A DNA stretch of 30,055 nt from UBA8403 sp964455155 (GTDB taxonomy: Bacteria; Bacteroidota; Bacteroidia; Cytophagales; Amoebophilaceae), in assembly GCA_964455155.1 (NCBI GenBank), contig CAYVYH010000011.1, positions 1 through 30,055 on the forward strand, read 5' to 3'. Every line of letters starts with the position of its first letter. Position 1 is the first letter of the stretch. The notes beneath the pieces were generated by a model. It was not told the DNA's origin and ran no database searches. It saw only the letters and a list, made by a program, of their open reading frames with translations. Positions 1 to 8,854 of this stretch are shown piece by piece. The translations under genes and the position numbers were made by a program.

Positions 1-190
1 ATCTATCGGCGATCGCAACACGCCCTATTGGTAGGGATGGGGTTCAACTGGATGCCACTACTAAGCGCGTGAGCAGGTAATTTTTTGGCCGTTGTCTTTG
101 GGGCCATTTTTTCGCTCATCCCGAGTAGAAGATGACGCTTTGTTCCAAACCATGCTCCCTCCTGTGAGAGATTCTTAAGAATCGACTAGC
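1..190 (+). mobile_element. 3' end of an IS5-type insertion sequence (decayed, cut by window start)
   Basis: Positions 1-72 read as the last 23 residues of a transposase, ending FNWMPLLSA and TGA at 70-72. Positions 73-190 are the element's non-coding end. The whole stretch aligns as an inverted, diverged copy of 28690-28870, including the shared terminal part CCTCCTGTGAGA...TTCTTAAGA. Relative to the right copy there is a one-base deletion near position 20 (gcaacacg against gcaacaacg), so this copy is frameshifted near its C-terminus and is probably dead. The element end abuts the holB stop codon. The 5' part lies outside the window. Confidence 0.8.
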
Positions 191-1314
191 TAGGGCCTGA
201 AAGTATAACCCATCTTCAGAGATAGATCTAGGTATAGTATTCTTGAATTTACGTGCCTCTCGATGTAGTAGTGTGCTTGATTCAACCAGGCAATCCATTT
301 TTTAATTGTCTGGTATGTCAGTACTCGTCCCAACTTTTTCGTAAACTCTTGCTCTTCGTCTGTAGCCCTTGTGAGCCCTGTTGGTGCAAAAGAAAGGAGC
401 AAGGCTTCTCGCAGCATGTGCAGGGCATAGGCCAAGAAGTCCCGCTGGCTTGTTTTGGACATTTCTTGAAAAATCCCCGATTGAGTCACCAGTTGTGTTA
501 AGTCGCGGGCATAGCACAGCCGCATCCAATTTTTGAATTGCTCGAAATAGCCCTTCGTCACATTTTCGACCAGTTTGAATGCTTTGTTGAGGTTGCCATC
601 TGCCAACAGTGTAATCTGTGCTAGCTGTGCCCGATCTAGTGGATACCGTTGTGAGAGCGTGTTGGCCAGTGCTGTATCCGTAAAGGCGGGAACGTATATT
701 TGCTGTGTACGTGAGCGGATCGTACTCAGTACCTTGTCTGGGTTTACACTTACAAGTATGAAAAGTGTACGAGGAGGTGGCTCTTCTATAACCTTGAGTA
801 GCGCATTGGCAGCTGTCACGTGGAGGTATTCCGGAAGCCAGACGAGCACGATTTTGTAGGCTCTCTCAAAAGCTTTAAAACTCACGGCTTGGATGATCTC
901 CCTGGCTTCTTCTCTTGAGATGCTAAGCTGTTTACTTTCGTTGTTCAAGTGGTGACTCCAGTCACTGGCATTGCCGTAAGGATGTTCATGGAGAAAAGTA
1001 CGCCAAGGCTTTAGAAAATTGACGCTGACGACATCTTTTCCCACCAATTTCTTGGTAGCGCTGGTAGGGAAGACGTACTTCACATCTGGGTGAACGAATT
1101 TTTGTGCCCTAAGGCAAGCAACACACTGTCCACAAGCGTCTTCTTCAAGTCTATGATGACAGTTGAGGTAAGTAATGAAAGCCAAGGCTAGGGGTAAGCT
1201 AGCACTGCCTTCAGGGCCCCAAAATAGTTGCGCATGCGGAACCTGATGCGTTTGTGCCACACGAATCAGGCGCTGTTTGATAGACGTATAGCCTTGGATC
1301 GCTGCAAAGTACAT
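190..1314 (-). CDS. holB: DNA polymerase III subunit delta'
   Basis: A 374-residue clamp-loader subunit, which loads the sliding clamp at replication forks. The N-terminal AAA+ fold has a degenerate P-loop (GPEGSASL, without the GKT/GKS of active ATPases), as is usual for delta'. Four cysteines at residues 52, 61, 64 and 67 (CGQCVAC core) match the zinc module of clamp-loader subunits. The segment NALLKVIEEPPPRTLFILV followed by STIRSRTQQI is the classic clamp-loader core, with SRT in place of the usual SRC. The stop codon sits at the end of the left IS remnant, but the C-terminus looks complete. It lies 14 bases downstream of the GlmU-like gene, so co-transcription with it is likely. Confidence 0.9.
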   Translation of the reverse strand: MYFAAIQGYTSIKQRLIRVAQTHQVPHAQLFWGPEGSASLPLALAFITYLNCHHRLEEDACGQCVACLRAQKFVHPDVKYVFPTSATKKLVGKDVVSVNFLKPWRTFLHEHPYGNASDWSHHLNNESKQLSISREEAREIIQAVSFKAFERAYKIVLVWLPEYLHVTAANALLKVIEEPPPRTLFILVSVNPDKVLSTIRSRTQQIYVPAFTDTALANTLSQRYPLDRAQLAQITLLADGNLNKAFKLVENVTKGYFEQFKNWMRLCYARDLTQLVTQSGIFQEMSKTSQRDFLAYALHMLREALLLSFAPTGLTRATDEEQEFTKKLGRVLTYQTIKKWIAWLNQAHYYIERHVNSRILYLDLSLKMGYTFRP

Positions 1315-1328
1315 GGTTCGCTCTTTAT

Positions 1329-2528
1329 CTAGCTACGGTGGATGGCTGTAGCTAGAAATACATGTGCCAGTATCTTTTTGTCTTGTTCCGTTAATTGCAC
1401 TTGACGTCTCATAGTCATGCGCTCGGCTGCTTCCAACGCTTTATCCAGTATGTAGGTTTGTATGCGTTTTCCTTTCATACCCCATGTAAAAGAGGGTACC
1501 ACCTTATCACAGCAGCTCACCCCGAACAAGTTGCTACTCACTCCTACTATGGTCCCTGAGTTGAATACTGTATTGACAGCACATTTGCTGTAGTCGCCCA
1601 TAAAAAGACCACAAAATTGCAAGTCTATCGCGGCAAGCTCTTCCCCACACTCATCCCATACCTTGATATTGGCATAGTCATTCCTCAAGTTAGACGTGCT
1701 TGTCCCTGCTCCCAGGTTACACCACTCCCCAATGACAGAATTGCCCAAAAACCCGTCGTGGGCCTTGTTGCTGTATCCCAGTATGACTGAGTTACTGATC
1801 TCTCCGCCCACTTTTGCATAAGGGCCAATGGTAGTCGCATGGCCTACTCTAGCCCCCGCTTTGACCTGAGCCGCCTCGCAAATAGCAGCGGGACCCCTGA
1901 TGACCGCACCTTCTTGGATGATTGCGTTGCTACCAATATAAATAGGGCCAGATTCAGCATTCAACACTGCTGCCTTGGTCGAGACGCCTTCTTCCATGAA
2001 GATGCTTGCTTCGTTGTAAGCAATGGTATGTCGATCTTGAATGCGTTGCGTGGTCCTTCCTTCGCAAATCCACTGAAAATCCTTGATGAGTTCCTGTTCA
2101 TTCAATAGAAATATGTCCCAATTGTTGTTGATCTGTGTCATGGGACCCTCAAAAATTATATTCCTAAAATGGGGAGTATTCAACGCATCTTTCTTAAGAT
2201 TTTGCAGTTGCTCTTCATTGCAGCGCGCAGCGATCAGCGTATCACCCTTGACAAGCTTCTGATTACTTTCCAATTTCTTGATAGCCTCCACGAGTACCCT
2301 ATCGGGACAAATCGTACTATTAATGCACCAGTTGTCCCTTGACTCTATGCAGGGGAATTTGTGCGCGAGATGTGGATCTGTAAGGAACGAATAATCACCC
2401 TTCAAGTAGTGTTTCCACTTTTCCTCGATCGTGACGACCCCTACCCTGATCTTAGCCAGTGCCCTTGTATAAGAAAAGGGCCTGAGCATCTTCTTTGCTC
2501 GAGGCGTATCAAGTAGTATGACGTTCAT
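1329..2528 (-). CDS. GlmU-like sugar-1-phosphate nucleotidyltransferase / acyltransferase (Bacteroidota type)
   Basis: A 399-residue protein resembling the alternative GlmU family of Bacteroidota, proposed to make UDP-N-acetylglucosamine for peptidoglycan and lipid A. The N-terminal half (about residues 1-180) is a diverged nucleotidyltransferase-like region beginning MNVILLDTPRAKKMLRPFSYT. The C-terminal half (about 190-350) is a left-handed beta-helix of hexapeptide repeats: IYIGSNAIIQEGAVIRGPA, then VKAGARVGHATTIGPYAKVG and GEWCNLGAGTSTSNLRNDY. The LGAGT...N pattern is typical of sugar acyltransferases of this kind. It lies between rpmE and holB on the same strand; the L31 neighbour is common in this phylum. 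Family assignment is firm; exact substrate is inferred. Confidence 0.82.
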   Translation of the reverse strand: MNVILLDTPRAKKMLRPFSYTRALAKIRVGVVTIEEKWKHYLKGDYSFLTDPHLAHKFPCIESRDNWCINSTICPDRVLVEAIKKLESNQKLVKGDTLIAARCNEEQLQNLKKDALNTPHFRNIIFEGPMTQINNNWDIFLLNEQELIKDFQWICEGRTTQRIQDRHTIAYNEASIFMEEGVSTKAAVLNAESGPIYIGSNAIIQEGAVIRGPAAICEAAQVKAGARVGHATTIGPYAKVGGEISNSVILGYSNKAHDGFLGNSVIGEWCNLGAGTSTSNLRNDYANIKVWDECGEELAAIDLQFCGLFMGDYSKCAVNTVFNSGTIVGVSSNLFGVSCCDKVVPSFTWGMKGKRIQTYILDKALEAAERMTMRRQVQLTEQDKKILAHVFLATAIHRS

Positions 2529-2560
2529 ACAGTGAGCTCTGAGGGCTGTACGGTAAACAC

Positions 2561-2961
2561 CTAGCTCTTCTTGTACTTCTGCTGGAATTTTTCCACTCTT
2601 CCTGCCGTATCCACAAACATTTTCTTCCCTGTGTAGAAAGGATGAGAGGCAGCGCTGATTTCAACCTTGACCAAGGGATATTCGCTGCCGTCTTCCCACT
2701 GGGTAGACTCCTTGGCATGGATTGTGGAGCGCGTCAAGAACTTGANNNNNNNNNNNNNNNNNNNNNNNNNNNNNNNNNNNNNNNNNNNNNNNNNNNNNNN
2801 NNNNNNNNNNNNNNNNNNNNNNNNNNNNNNNNNNNNNNNNNNNNNTCTTCCCACTGGGTAGACTCCTTGGCATGGATTGTGGAGCGCGTCAAGAACTTGA
2901 AGTCGCTTGAAGTATCTATAAAAACTACTTCCCGGTATATGGGGTGAATGCCCTTCTTCAT
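2561..2961 (-). CDS. rpmE: 50S ribosomal protein L31 type B (split by an artificial gap)
   Basis: The start half (MKKGIHPIYREVVFIDTSSD, then FKFLTRSTIHAKESTQWE) lies right of the N gap; the end half (DGSEYPLVKVEISAASHPFY, then TGKKMFVDTAGRVEKF) lies left of it. The 55 bases on both sides of the gap are identical. Dropping the 100 Ns and one copy removes 155 bases and leaves 246, that is 81 codons plus stop, the normal length of type B L31. There is no cysteine zinc motif, which defines the zinc-independent type B form. The gene is therefore probably intact in the real genome. It begins a leftward cluster with the GlmU-like gene and holB. Confidence 0.92.
2691..2900. other. Assembly gap flanked by 55-bp identical contig ends
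   Basis: A run of exactly 100 Ns (2746-2845) has the same 55 bases before it (2691-2745) and after it (2846-2900). This is what a de Bruijn-graph assembler with k = 55 leaves when two overlapping contigs are scaffolded with a default gap. The apparent duplication is not biological: merging the copies restores rpmE. Confidence 0.9.
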
Positions 2962-3279
2962 GATGACTATTAACTTTTATTTTTCTTTATAAACCTACCG
3001 AAAACTTTAGAAAAGCGATAGATAATATTTTTGCAATTTTGTTACTAAAGTGTCATAGAGGGGACTTAAGCTTTCAACTAAAATGCGTAAACCGTAGGGG
3101 TATGTGTACCGTTGTCGTGTATTTACTGTTAAGAACAACCAGTTCGGATACGCATGTACCATGAGACCTTTGCACGGTGCAGATGCTCTAAACGTACGTT
3201 TCGCAGCTTATAGAGGACCTTTTTGAACCTTCTTACCGATCTTCTTGACATAGAAGTGGATCCTGCAGAGGGTTGTATT
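2962..3279. other. Intergenic region between rpmE and lptD
   Basis: About 318 bases lie between the rpmE start and the lptD stop. The part near rpmE is AT-rich and should hold the leftward rpmE promoter, but I see no convincing Bacteroidota -33/-7 pair. At 3163-3177 it has gagacctttgcacgg, resembling an IS terminal repeat; a near copy lies at 23968. No coding sequence is supported. Confidence 0.5.
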
Positions 3280-6024
3280 TTAGTACTTCTGGTACTTCCT
3301 GTCCCTGCTGTAACGCAAGTCTTTCAACAAAGGTGCCTTGAGGTGCACCACAAATTTGTAAGTCTGATGTTCTCCCAACGGATTCCAGTTAAAATTCATT
3401 TCCCAACAATGTAAGTCTCTATGAATGCCGATATTTGTTGAGTCACCTACCAACTTGCGCTTGGTGATATCATAAGTGCTTTTACAGTTCACTTGCCACT
3501 TTTCGGTTAAGCTTACACGCCACTCAAAACTAAGACTATTCACCTCTTTGGGTGTGTCTCCGGGCTTTGGACAATTGTAATTCCACTCATAATTCAGATC
3601 TAGGTGCCAAGGCAGCCTAAATTTTACATACTGTGTTGGATCTTCTTGGGTATTTTTTTCTATTTCGTTGCCATTTTGATTGTCATCCGGTGCCTTGTTC
3701 CGTTGATCATTACTCAGTTTAGCACTCATGCTCAGCTGGGCATTCTTCACGTGTCCCAGTCCTGCGCCGTGATGCCAAGCTAACTTGTTGCTTCTCTTGG
3801 GTTCTTCTTTACCATGTCGACGGGGGCGAGTAGTACCTTGATAGAGGTATGGATCAAAAGTAGCCTGAAAGTTAATTTCAAATAGCTTATCCAATAAACC
3901 TGTGCGTGTTTTAAATTGGATGTCACCTAGCGCATGTTGGTCTGCTAAAAAATCGTAGCTCGTACTCCAGTCGAAAGCCTCTAATATAGAGACTTTCTTG
4001 GTGCTCTTTTGGGCGTCTGCTCGACTTTTCACTTTCATGTCTAGCCTGTTGTTGAGACTGAATGCCAGTATTGCGGTAGATTTTTTCCCCGGAGAGGGGT
4101 GAAAAACTGCTTTTTCAAATCTGTTGAACTTCTCGCCATCTTGTTTTCCTCCTTGCATTGTCTGCCAGTAGTCATACGCAGGGCCAGAGAAATCAGGTGT
4201 GTAGGTAAAAGCTAATTCGGGTTTCATCTGGTGTCTGATGGCCTGTATAGTGGCACTGTGTCCAAAGGTGCGGGTGCCGTAAACAGTAGTCTTTAGACTG
4301 GCGCCGAAATGATAGTCATATACCCGTACAAAACCGGGAATTTTTTCTTTTGTTATCTCACCTTCGTTATCATAACTGTAGTCTATTTTTTCCCAATACC
4401 ATCGCTCTTGGTATTCAATTTTCGGTGTTACGTTGAAGTAGCGTAAGATTTTTATGTTGGTTTGTAGCGGGACTGTGTGCCGCATTCCTTGTTTCCTTTG
4501 TTTCCATAGGTCTATCCAGTTCTTTGGTTCAAAAAAGTCTATCCCATCCTTGGCGCTGCATGAGAGTTCATTTTTGTACTCAAATTTGTGTTGTAGGTAG
4601 ATATTCGAATACCATTTTGTGCTAACAGCTCCTCTTTTCCGGAAGGGGTACAGGTTAGTTGTACCCAGAGAAACTTCAGGCAAGGTAGCGTGAGTCACGC
4701 CTCTCTGTGAGGTCTGAAGGCGCAAACTGCTTCCCAAGGTGTATGGAAGTGGAAATCCCACGAGGTTATGGGTATACCGGATGCTGGAGTTTCTTTGAGT
4801 TGGTAAGTTTCCTGTGCCCAGCGAAGCGCCCCCTGTATCGGCATAGCTCTTCTTCCTCTCCAGGGATACTTCTGCATGCAAGCTGCTGTATTTATTGTTA
4901 TCGGTCTTGTGATGCCATCGAAATGCCCAGGTTGTGGTTCTCTGAAATGGTGCGGTTTCTTCAGTTGCTGGGTCAATATCCCGGCTGAAATATAGTGCTC
5001 CGACATATCGGTAGCGCTTCTTGTAGTTAGATTCTGCTACAAACTTTGTAGCGCCTTTGGAGTAAATAGTCCCTTTAAGAGCCAGATCAACACAGTCGTT
5101 GAACTTCATGTAGTATCCACCATCTTCGAGGCAAAATCCTTTTTCACTTACGCTACCATACTTGAGAGGTATGATACCAGACTCTCGGGGGAGGTAAAAA
5201 ACGCCGAAAGGCAATCCCAAAGGAGTGGGTACACCATCGAAGTAGAGGTTGAAGGGGCCAGATACTACTTGATCATCCTGGGTAATTTTTACCCGACGGG
5301 CATGGACATGAAAGTGAGGTTTCGTAAGATTGCAGGTGGTGTACGTGACATGGTCTGCATAAAAAGTAGTCTCTCTATCTTTTTTTGTCTTGTCGGCCCT
5401 TATAATCCCGTCTTCCTGTTTAGTAAACAGTTGATGGGCGATGGCTTTCTGAGATACGAAGTTGTAGCGTACGTTTTCTGCGATAAATTCTACGCCATCC
5501 TTGGTCAAGACTGCTTTTTTCTCGATAGTTCCCGCCTCACATTTTTTGCTAAACGCAGTGATAGTGTGGTCGACCCAATCTATGAAAAACTCTTCAGCTT
5601 CGAGTTTGATGGTGTCATGTTCAATGGTGCCCGTACCATACAAACGAATGGTCTGATGCGCCACGTCAAAGATGATCTCGTCCTCTGCACCATACTTAAT
5701 GATCGACTGTGGAGGCGCTTCTGATGCTGTGGAGGCTGGGTCCCGGGCATCATGGTCTGATGCAGGGGTAGTTGCTGCGGTACTTTCTAACAAAGCGGGT
5801 GCTGTACTGGCTGTCTTGAGAAGTACTACTTCCTCTCGAGATGGTGCTTTCGACGCTGATGGCCTAAGCTTTACTTTTTGCGAGGGCGTGCGTACAGGTG
5901 TTTCTGCGTTGACTTGGGCCTTGGTACGGCAGAAGCTGGTACTTGGATTGAGTGCATGGGTAGTGCCTAGAGGGCACTGTAACAGCCATGTAAGGCACGT
6001 AAGTACATACTTTGATTTGGGCAC
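3280..6024 (-). CDS. lptD: LptD/OstA-like outer-membrane LPS assembly protein
   Basis: A 914-residue protein. A short hydrophobic N-terminus (VLTCLTWLLQCPLGTTHA) looks like a signal peptide. A low-complexity Ala/Ser/Thr/Pro linker follows (about 35-105), then an OstA/LptA-like beta-taco domain (about 110-260: DVAHQTIRLYGTGTIEHDTI and following). The rest is a long beta-barrel region rich in alternating aromatic and charged strands (about 300-914). LptD inserts lipopolysaccharide into the outer leaflet of the outer membrane. Start is a GTG at 6022-6024, diverging from the amidase gene with 67 bases between starts. Length and domain order fit Bacteroidota LptD-like proteins. Whether this cell makes LPS cannot be told from this window. 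Confidence 0.85.
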   Translation of the reverse strand: MPKSKYVLTCLTWLLQCPLGTTHALNPSTSFCRTKAQVNAETPVRTPSQKVKLRPSASKAPSREEVVLLKTASTAPALLESTAATTPASDHDARDPASTASEAPPQSIIKYGAEDEIIFDVAHQTIRLYGTGTIEHDTIKLEAEEFFIDWVDHTITAFSKKCEAGTIEKKAVLTKDGVEFIAENVRYNFVSQKAIAHQLFTKQEDGIIRADKTKKDRETTFYADHVTYTTCNLTKPHFHVHARRVKITQDDQVVSGPFNLYFDGVPTPLGLPFGVFYLPRESGIIPLKYGSVSEKGFCLEDGGYYMKFNDCVDLALKGTIYSKGATKFVAESNYKKRYRYVGALYFSRDIDPATEETAPFQRTTTWAFRWHHKTDNNKYSSLHAEVSLERKKSYADTGGASLGTGNLPTQRNSSIRYTHNLVGFPLPYTLGSSLRLQTSQRGVTHATLPEVSLGTTNLYPFRKRGAVSTKWYSNIYLQHKFEYKNELSCSAKDGIDFFEPKNWIDLWKQRKQGMRHTVPLQTNIKILRYFNVTPKIEYQERWYWEKIDYSYDNEGEITKEKIPGFVRVYDYHFGASLKTTVYGTRTFGHSATIQAIRHQMKPELAFTYTPDFSGPAYDYWQTMQGGKQDGEKFNRFEKAVFHPSPGKKSTAILAFSLNNRLDMKVKSRADAQKSTKKVSILEAFDWSTSYDFLADQHALGDIQFKTRTGLLDKLFEINFQATFDPYLYQGTTRPRRHGKEEPKRSNKLAWHHGAGLGHVKNAQLSMSAKLSNDQRNKAPDDNQNGNEIEKNTQEDPTQYVKFRLPWHLDLNYEWNYNCPKPGDTPKEVNSLSFEWRVSLTEKWQVNCKSTYDITKRKLVGDSTNIGIHRDLHCWEMNFNWNPLGEHQTYKFVVHLKAPLLKDLRYSRDRKYQKY

Positions 6025-6091
6025 CAGTACTGTAGCTATTCAGAACTTTGGTCGTAAATTTACCCTATTCGTGTTGAATAACAGTGTTTCT

Positions 6092-6877
6092 ATGAAAAAT
6101 ATTGTCTGGGCACTGGGAATACTAGCCTTGCTTGTGCTTGGGGCGTTTGATACTGCTGGCACCCCGAAATACAGAGTGAAAAAGGTTGTTATTGATGCAG
6201 GGCATGGGGGGCATGACCCGGGCGCTTTGGGTGGGTTTTCGAAGGAAAAGGAAATAACACTCCGGATAGCGCTAGAGCTTGGCGACATCATTAAGCAGTG
6301 CATGAAAGACGTCGAGGTTATTTACACTCGTCAGACAGATACATTTGTGACGTTGCATGACAGGGCCAAGATTGCCAATAAGAACAATGCGGATGTGTTT
6401 ATCTCAGTCCATTGTAATGCTACGCCGCAAGACCCAACTACCTATGGCACCGAGACGTATACGATGGGCCTTCATACCTCAAGATATAATCTAGAAGTGG
6501 CCAAGAGGGAAAACAGCGTCATCCTCATGGAGGATGACTACCGAGACAATTATCAGGGTTTTAATCCCCAATTGCCTGAGTCGCTTATTTTGTTCTCGCT
6601 ATGCCAAAATGCCAATAACGACAATAGCTTGAGGCTTGCGCAAAACATACAACACCAGTTCGAAAATAGGGTAGGGAGGAAAAGTCGTGGCGTCAAACAA
6701 GCAGGCCTCTTAGTGCTATGGCGGACTACCGCCCCAAGTGTCTTGGTAGAAGTCGGTTTCATCACGCATCCTCAAGAAGAAAAATATTTGAATAGTCAAT
6801 CGGGGCAATCATACATTGCTTCTGGTATTTTTAGAGCCTTTCGAGATTATAAAAATGAATTAGAAGCTAACAGCTAG
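6092..6877 (+). CDS. N-acetylmuramoyl-L-alanine amidase (Amidase_3)
   Basis: A 261-residue zinc amidase that cuts the bond between MurNAc and L-Ala in peptidoglycan, acting in the periplasm. The frame is open far upstream, but I chose the ATG at 6092 because it begins a clear signal or anchor segment (MKNIVWALGILALLVLGAF). Zinc-site motifs of the family are present: DAGHGGHDPGA (first His), KEKEITL (Glu), FISVHCNA (second His), and the catalytic Glu in VLVEVGFITHPQEE. The domain fills nearly the whole protein, with no SPOR or LysM domain. It diverges from lptD and precedes the MCE gene, an arrangement I recall from other Cytophagales. Peptidoglycan remodelling in a symbiont suggests a retained thin wall or division-site murein. 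Confidence 0.9.
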   Translation: MKNIVWALGILALLVLGAFDTAGTPKYRVKKVVIDAGHGGHDPGALGGFSKEKEITLRIALELGDIIKQCMKDVEVIYTRQTDTFVTLHDRAKIANKNNADVFISVHCNATPQDPTTYGTETYTMGLHTSRYNLEVAKRENSVILMEDDYRDNYQGFNPQLPESLILFSLCQNANNDNSLRLAQNIQHQFENRVGRKSRGVKQAGLLVLWRTTAPSVLVEVGFITHPQEEKYLNSQSGQSYIASGIFRAFRDYKNELEANS

Positions 6878-7035
6878 CGTATTGGATAGAGCACGCATGG
6901 TATGGGGGTGCATGCGCCAAAAAATGAGCAACCAAGATTTGAAATTTCTGTCTACAAGGTAGTATCTTCTACTGTGACCATGGCGTTTGGCTCATTGTGT
7001 TGCATTGACTACAGTAACATTGAAACGTTGATCTC

Positions 7036-7971
7036 GTGAAACTAAGCAAGGAAGTGAAGATTGGGCTCTTAGCCACTGTTGCGTTCATCATCGGTTACCT
7101 AGGCTTCAACTTTTTAGCAGGTAGGGAGGTGCTTTCTTCCAACAACAGCTACCATGTCACATATGATAACTGCGTGGGATTGAGTACCGCAAGCCCGGTA
7201 CTTGTCAGTGGTGTGCCCGTTGGCAGAGTCAGAAGCATACAAATTCTTCCAGATGGGGGTCGAGGTGTTTTGGTGACTTTTGAGACGAGGCGGGGTATCC
7301 AACTCACAGATACAACCCAGGCCCGACTAATTAGCCCCTCCCTGTTAGGTGCGAAGGCAATCGATCTTCTGATTGAACCAGGCAACCCACTTAAAAATCA
7401 CGCTACGGTGCCAGGAAAGGTTGAGCCAAGCCTCGACGATGTCCTTGCTGGCCATATCCTACCTTCTCTAGAAAATGCTCAGCATATCTTCTTGTTGACT
7501 AACAAGTTTGTGGCGAATCTCATTGATAACACAGATAGAATTAACGGCATATTTTTAAGCCTAGAGAGTGCAGCGCATCAGCTGAAACAAACCATTGACA
7601 AGAACAAGGAAGAAATTGATGTGGTGAGTAGGAATATATCCGAGGTTACTAGCGCTCTGGCCGACAGTGAAAATGGTGTGAGACCGCTCTTAGCAAAGTG
7701 TAATCAATTACTGGAAGGCAGAGAGGCTAAAGAGATTGCTGAAAAGCTTAACCATATTTTAAATAGTGTTGATGAAGTCTTTGACAGGGCGGGTCAAGGA
7801 AAGACTAGCTTCAGCCGGCTGCTTTATGATGATGACTTTTATAATAATCTCAATCAGACTTTAGGCAATCTCGATAAACTCATCATCGATCTAAGGTCTA
7901 ATCCTTGGCGGTATATCAGCCTTTCTATTTTTGGGAAGAAGCAAGAGCCCGGCAAGGTCAAAAATAAGTGA
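7036..7971 (+). CDS. mlaD: MlaD/MCE-domain lipid transport protein
   Basis: A 311-residue protein starting at a GTG. A single N-terminal membrane helix (about residues 8-28, IGLLATVAFIIGYLGFNFLA) anchors it in the inner membrane. An MCE domain follows (about 37-115), with NCVGLSTASPVLVSGVPVGR and the typical SLLGAKAIDLL end. The remainder is helical with coiled-coil character and ends in SNPWRYISLSIFGKK, a tail common in Bacteroidota MlaD-like proteins. MCE proteins carry phospholipids between inner and outer membranes together with an MlaE permease and MlaF ATPase, neither of which is in this window. The last 14 bases overlap the convergent phosphopantetheinyl transferase gene. Confidence 0.87.
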   Translation: MKLSKEVKIGLLATVAFIIGYLGFNFLAGREVLSSNNSYHVTYDNCVGLSTASPVLVSGVPVGRVRSIQILPDGGRGVLVTFETRRGIQLTDTTQARLISPSLLGAKAIDLLIEPGNPLKNHATVPGKVEPSLDDVLAGHILPSLENAQHIFLLTNKFVANLIDNTDRINGIFLSLESAAHQLKQTIDKNKEEIDVVSRNISEVTSALADSENGVRPLLAKCNQLLEGREAKEIAEKLNHILNSVDEVFDRAGQGKTSFSRLLYDDDFYNNLNQTLGNLDKLIIDLRSNPWRYISLSIFGKKQEPGKVKNK

Positions 7972-8647
7972 TCCTTCCGCTAGCCGCTTGTGGGCTGTCG
8001 CGCCCGCTCATTCGTATACCCACCTCCTTGCCCCAGGCCAGTACGTGGCCCGCATAGAACTTGTAGTGAACAACAAAAAGTTGGGATCCTATTGCCCCCC
8101 ACACGGCACCTCGGTTTCTTTTTGTGAATTTGTCGATGCTTATGTCTCGTTTCAAAGACAAAATCTTGCCACCGTGCGCTTTATAGATTGCCTCTTTGGC
8201 ACACCAGTAGATACCAAGTTTCTCCAAATCATTACCACTCTCTTGCACTTCCTTGTAGTCCAAAAATTTTTCTTTGACGTCCTGTAATTTTTTGCAGAGT
8301 AACTGGATGTCGATGCCTATGGCGTGCCGTTGATCTACCGCAACAAATGCGAAAGGATAGCAGTGTGCTATACTTAGGTGAAGGCTACTATTGACTAAAT
8401 AGGGTCTTCCTTGCGCATCTTTCTGGAGTCCAGTATACTCATGGCCTAGTTTGGCAAGCAACTTTTTAAGAGCAAGTCTGGCCGCCAGCCATTCTATTTT
8501 CTTGCGGGGGTGGGTAATCCTCTCGTATTCTGCTTGCACTAGCATACTAAGTACACTATCTCTCAACAGTACTTCTTGTGGCTCATTGATGTGCCACAAG
8601 AGATGGGCACTGTACTGACTGACTTTAGTAAACTTACAGAGTGGCAT
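7958..8647 (-). CDS. 4'-phosphopantetheinyl transferase superfamily protein (Sfp-type)
   Basis: Transfers the phosphopantetheine arm of CoA to acyl carrier protein. Key motifs are present: HAIGIDIQLL (Mg-binding Asp pair) and IYWCAKEAIYKAHGGK (the WxxKEA motif). An N-terminal half with WLAARLALKKLL and LHLSIAHCYPFAFVAV completes the two-lobed Sfp-like fold. The open frame extends to 8704, but I prefer the ATG at 8647 (MPLCKFTKVSQYSAHLLWHI; 229 residues), since the upstream 19 residues look non-conserved. The C-terminal tail after the domain (RMSGRDSPQAASGRITYF) looks like an extension. It overlaps mlaD convergently by 14 bases and diverges from the DivIVA-like gene. It could be the cell's only holo-ACP synthase; that needs the whole genome. 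Confidence 0.82.
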   Translation of the reverse strand: MPLCKFTKVSQYSAHLLWHINEPQEVLLRDSVLSMLVQAEYERITHPRKKIEWLAARLALKKLLAKLGHEYTGLQKDAQGRPYLVNSSLHLSIAHCYPFAFVAVDQRHAIGIDIQLLCKKLQDVKEKFLDYKEVQESGNDLEKLGIYWCAKEAIYKAHGGKILSLKRDISIDKFTKRNRGAVWGAIGSQLFVVHYKFYAGHVLAWGKEVGIRMSGRDSPQAASGRITYF

Positions 8648-8854
8648 TTGAATACCCTTAATTGAAATCAATCGGTGGGAAAAGTGATACCCACCAGCAA
8701 TCATATGATATCCCCTCTATACCGAAGTATCCTGGAGAAGTAATTGAAAACGTGTTGAGCGGACGCAATGTCAAAATGTTTTAGCGTGCTTAGCGGGCGA
8801 CGAATATTATCTAAATTAGGGCGTCACGAAGTAGGTCCAAAGCCTAAAAGTAGC

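Noticed and set aside
2642..2947. Frames reading through the first N gap on both strands
   Set aside because: They exist only because Ns are translated as unknown residues; the real gene is rpmE on the minus strand.
5672..6091. Upstream extension of the amidase frame
   Set aside because: It is antisense to the lptD start and has no domain; the signal segment begins at the ATG at 6092.
6878..7035. Short inverted repeat CGCATG...CATGCG after the amidase gene
   Set aside because: Only six base pairs with an 11-base loop and no T-run, so not supported as a terminator.
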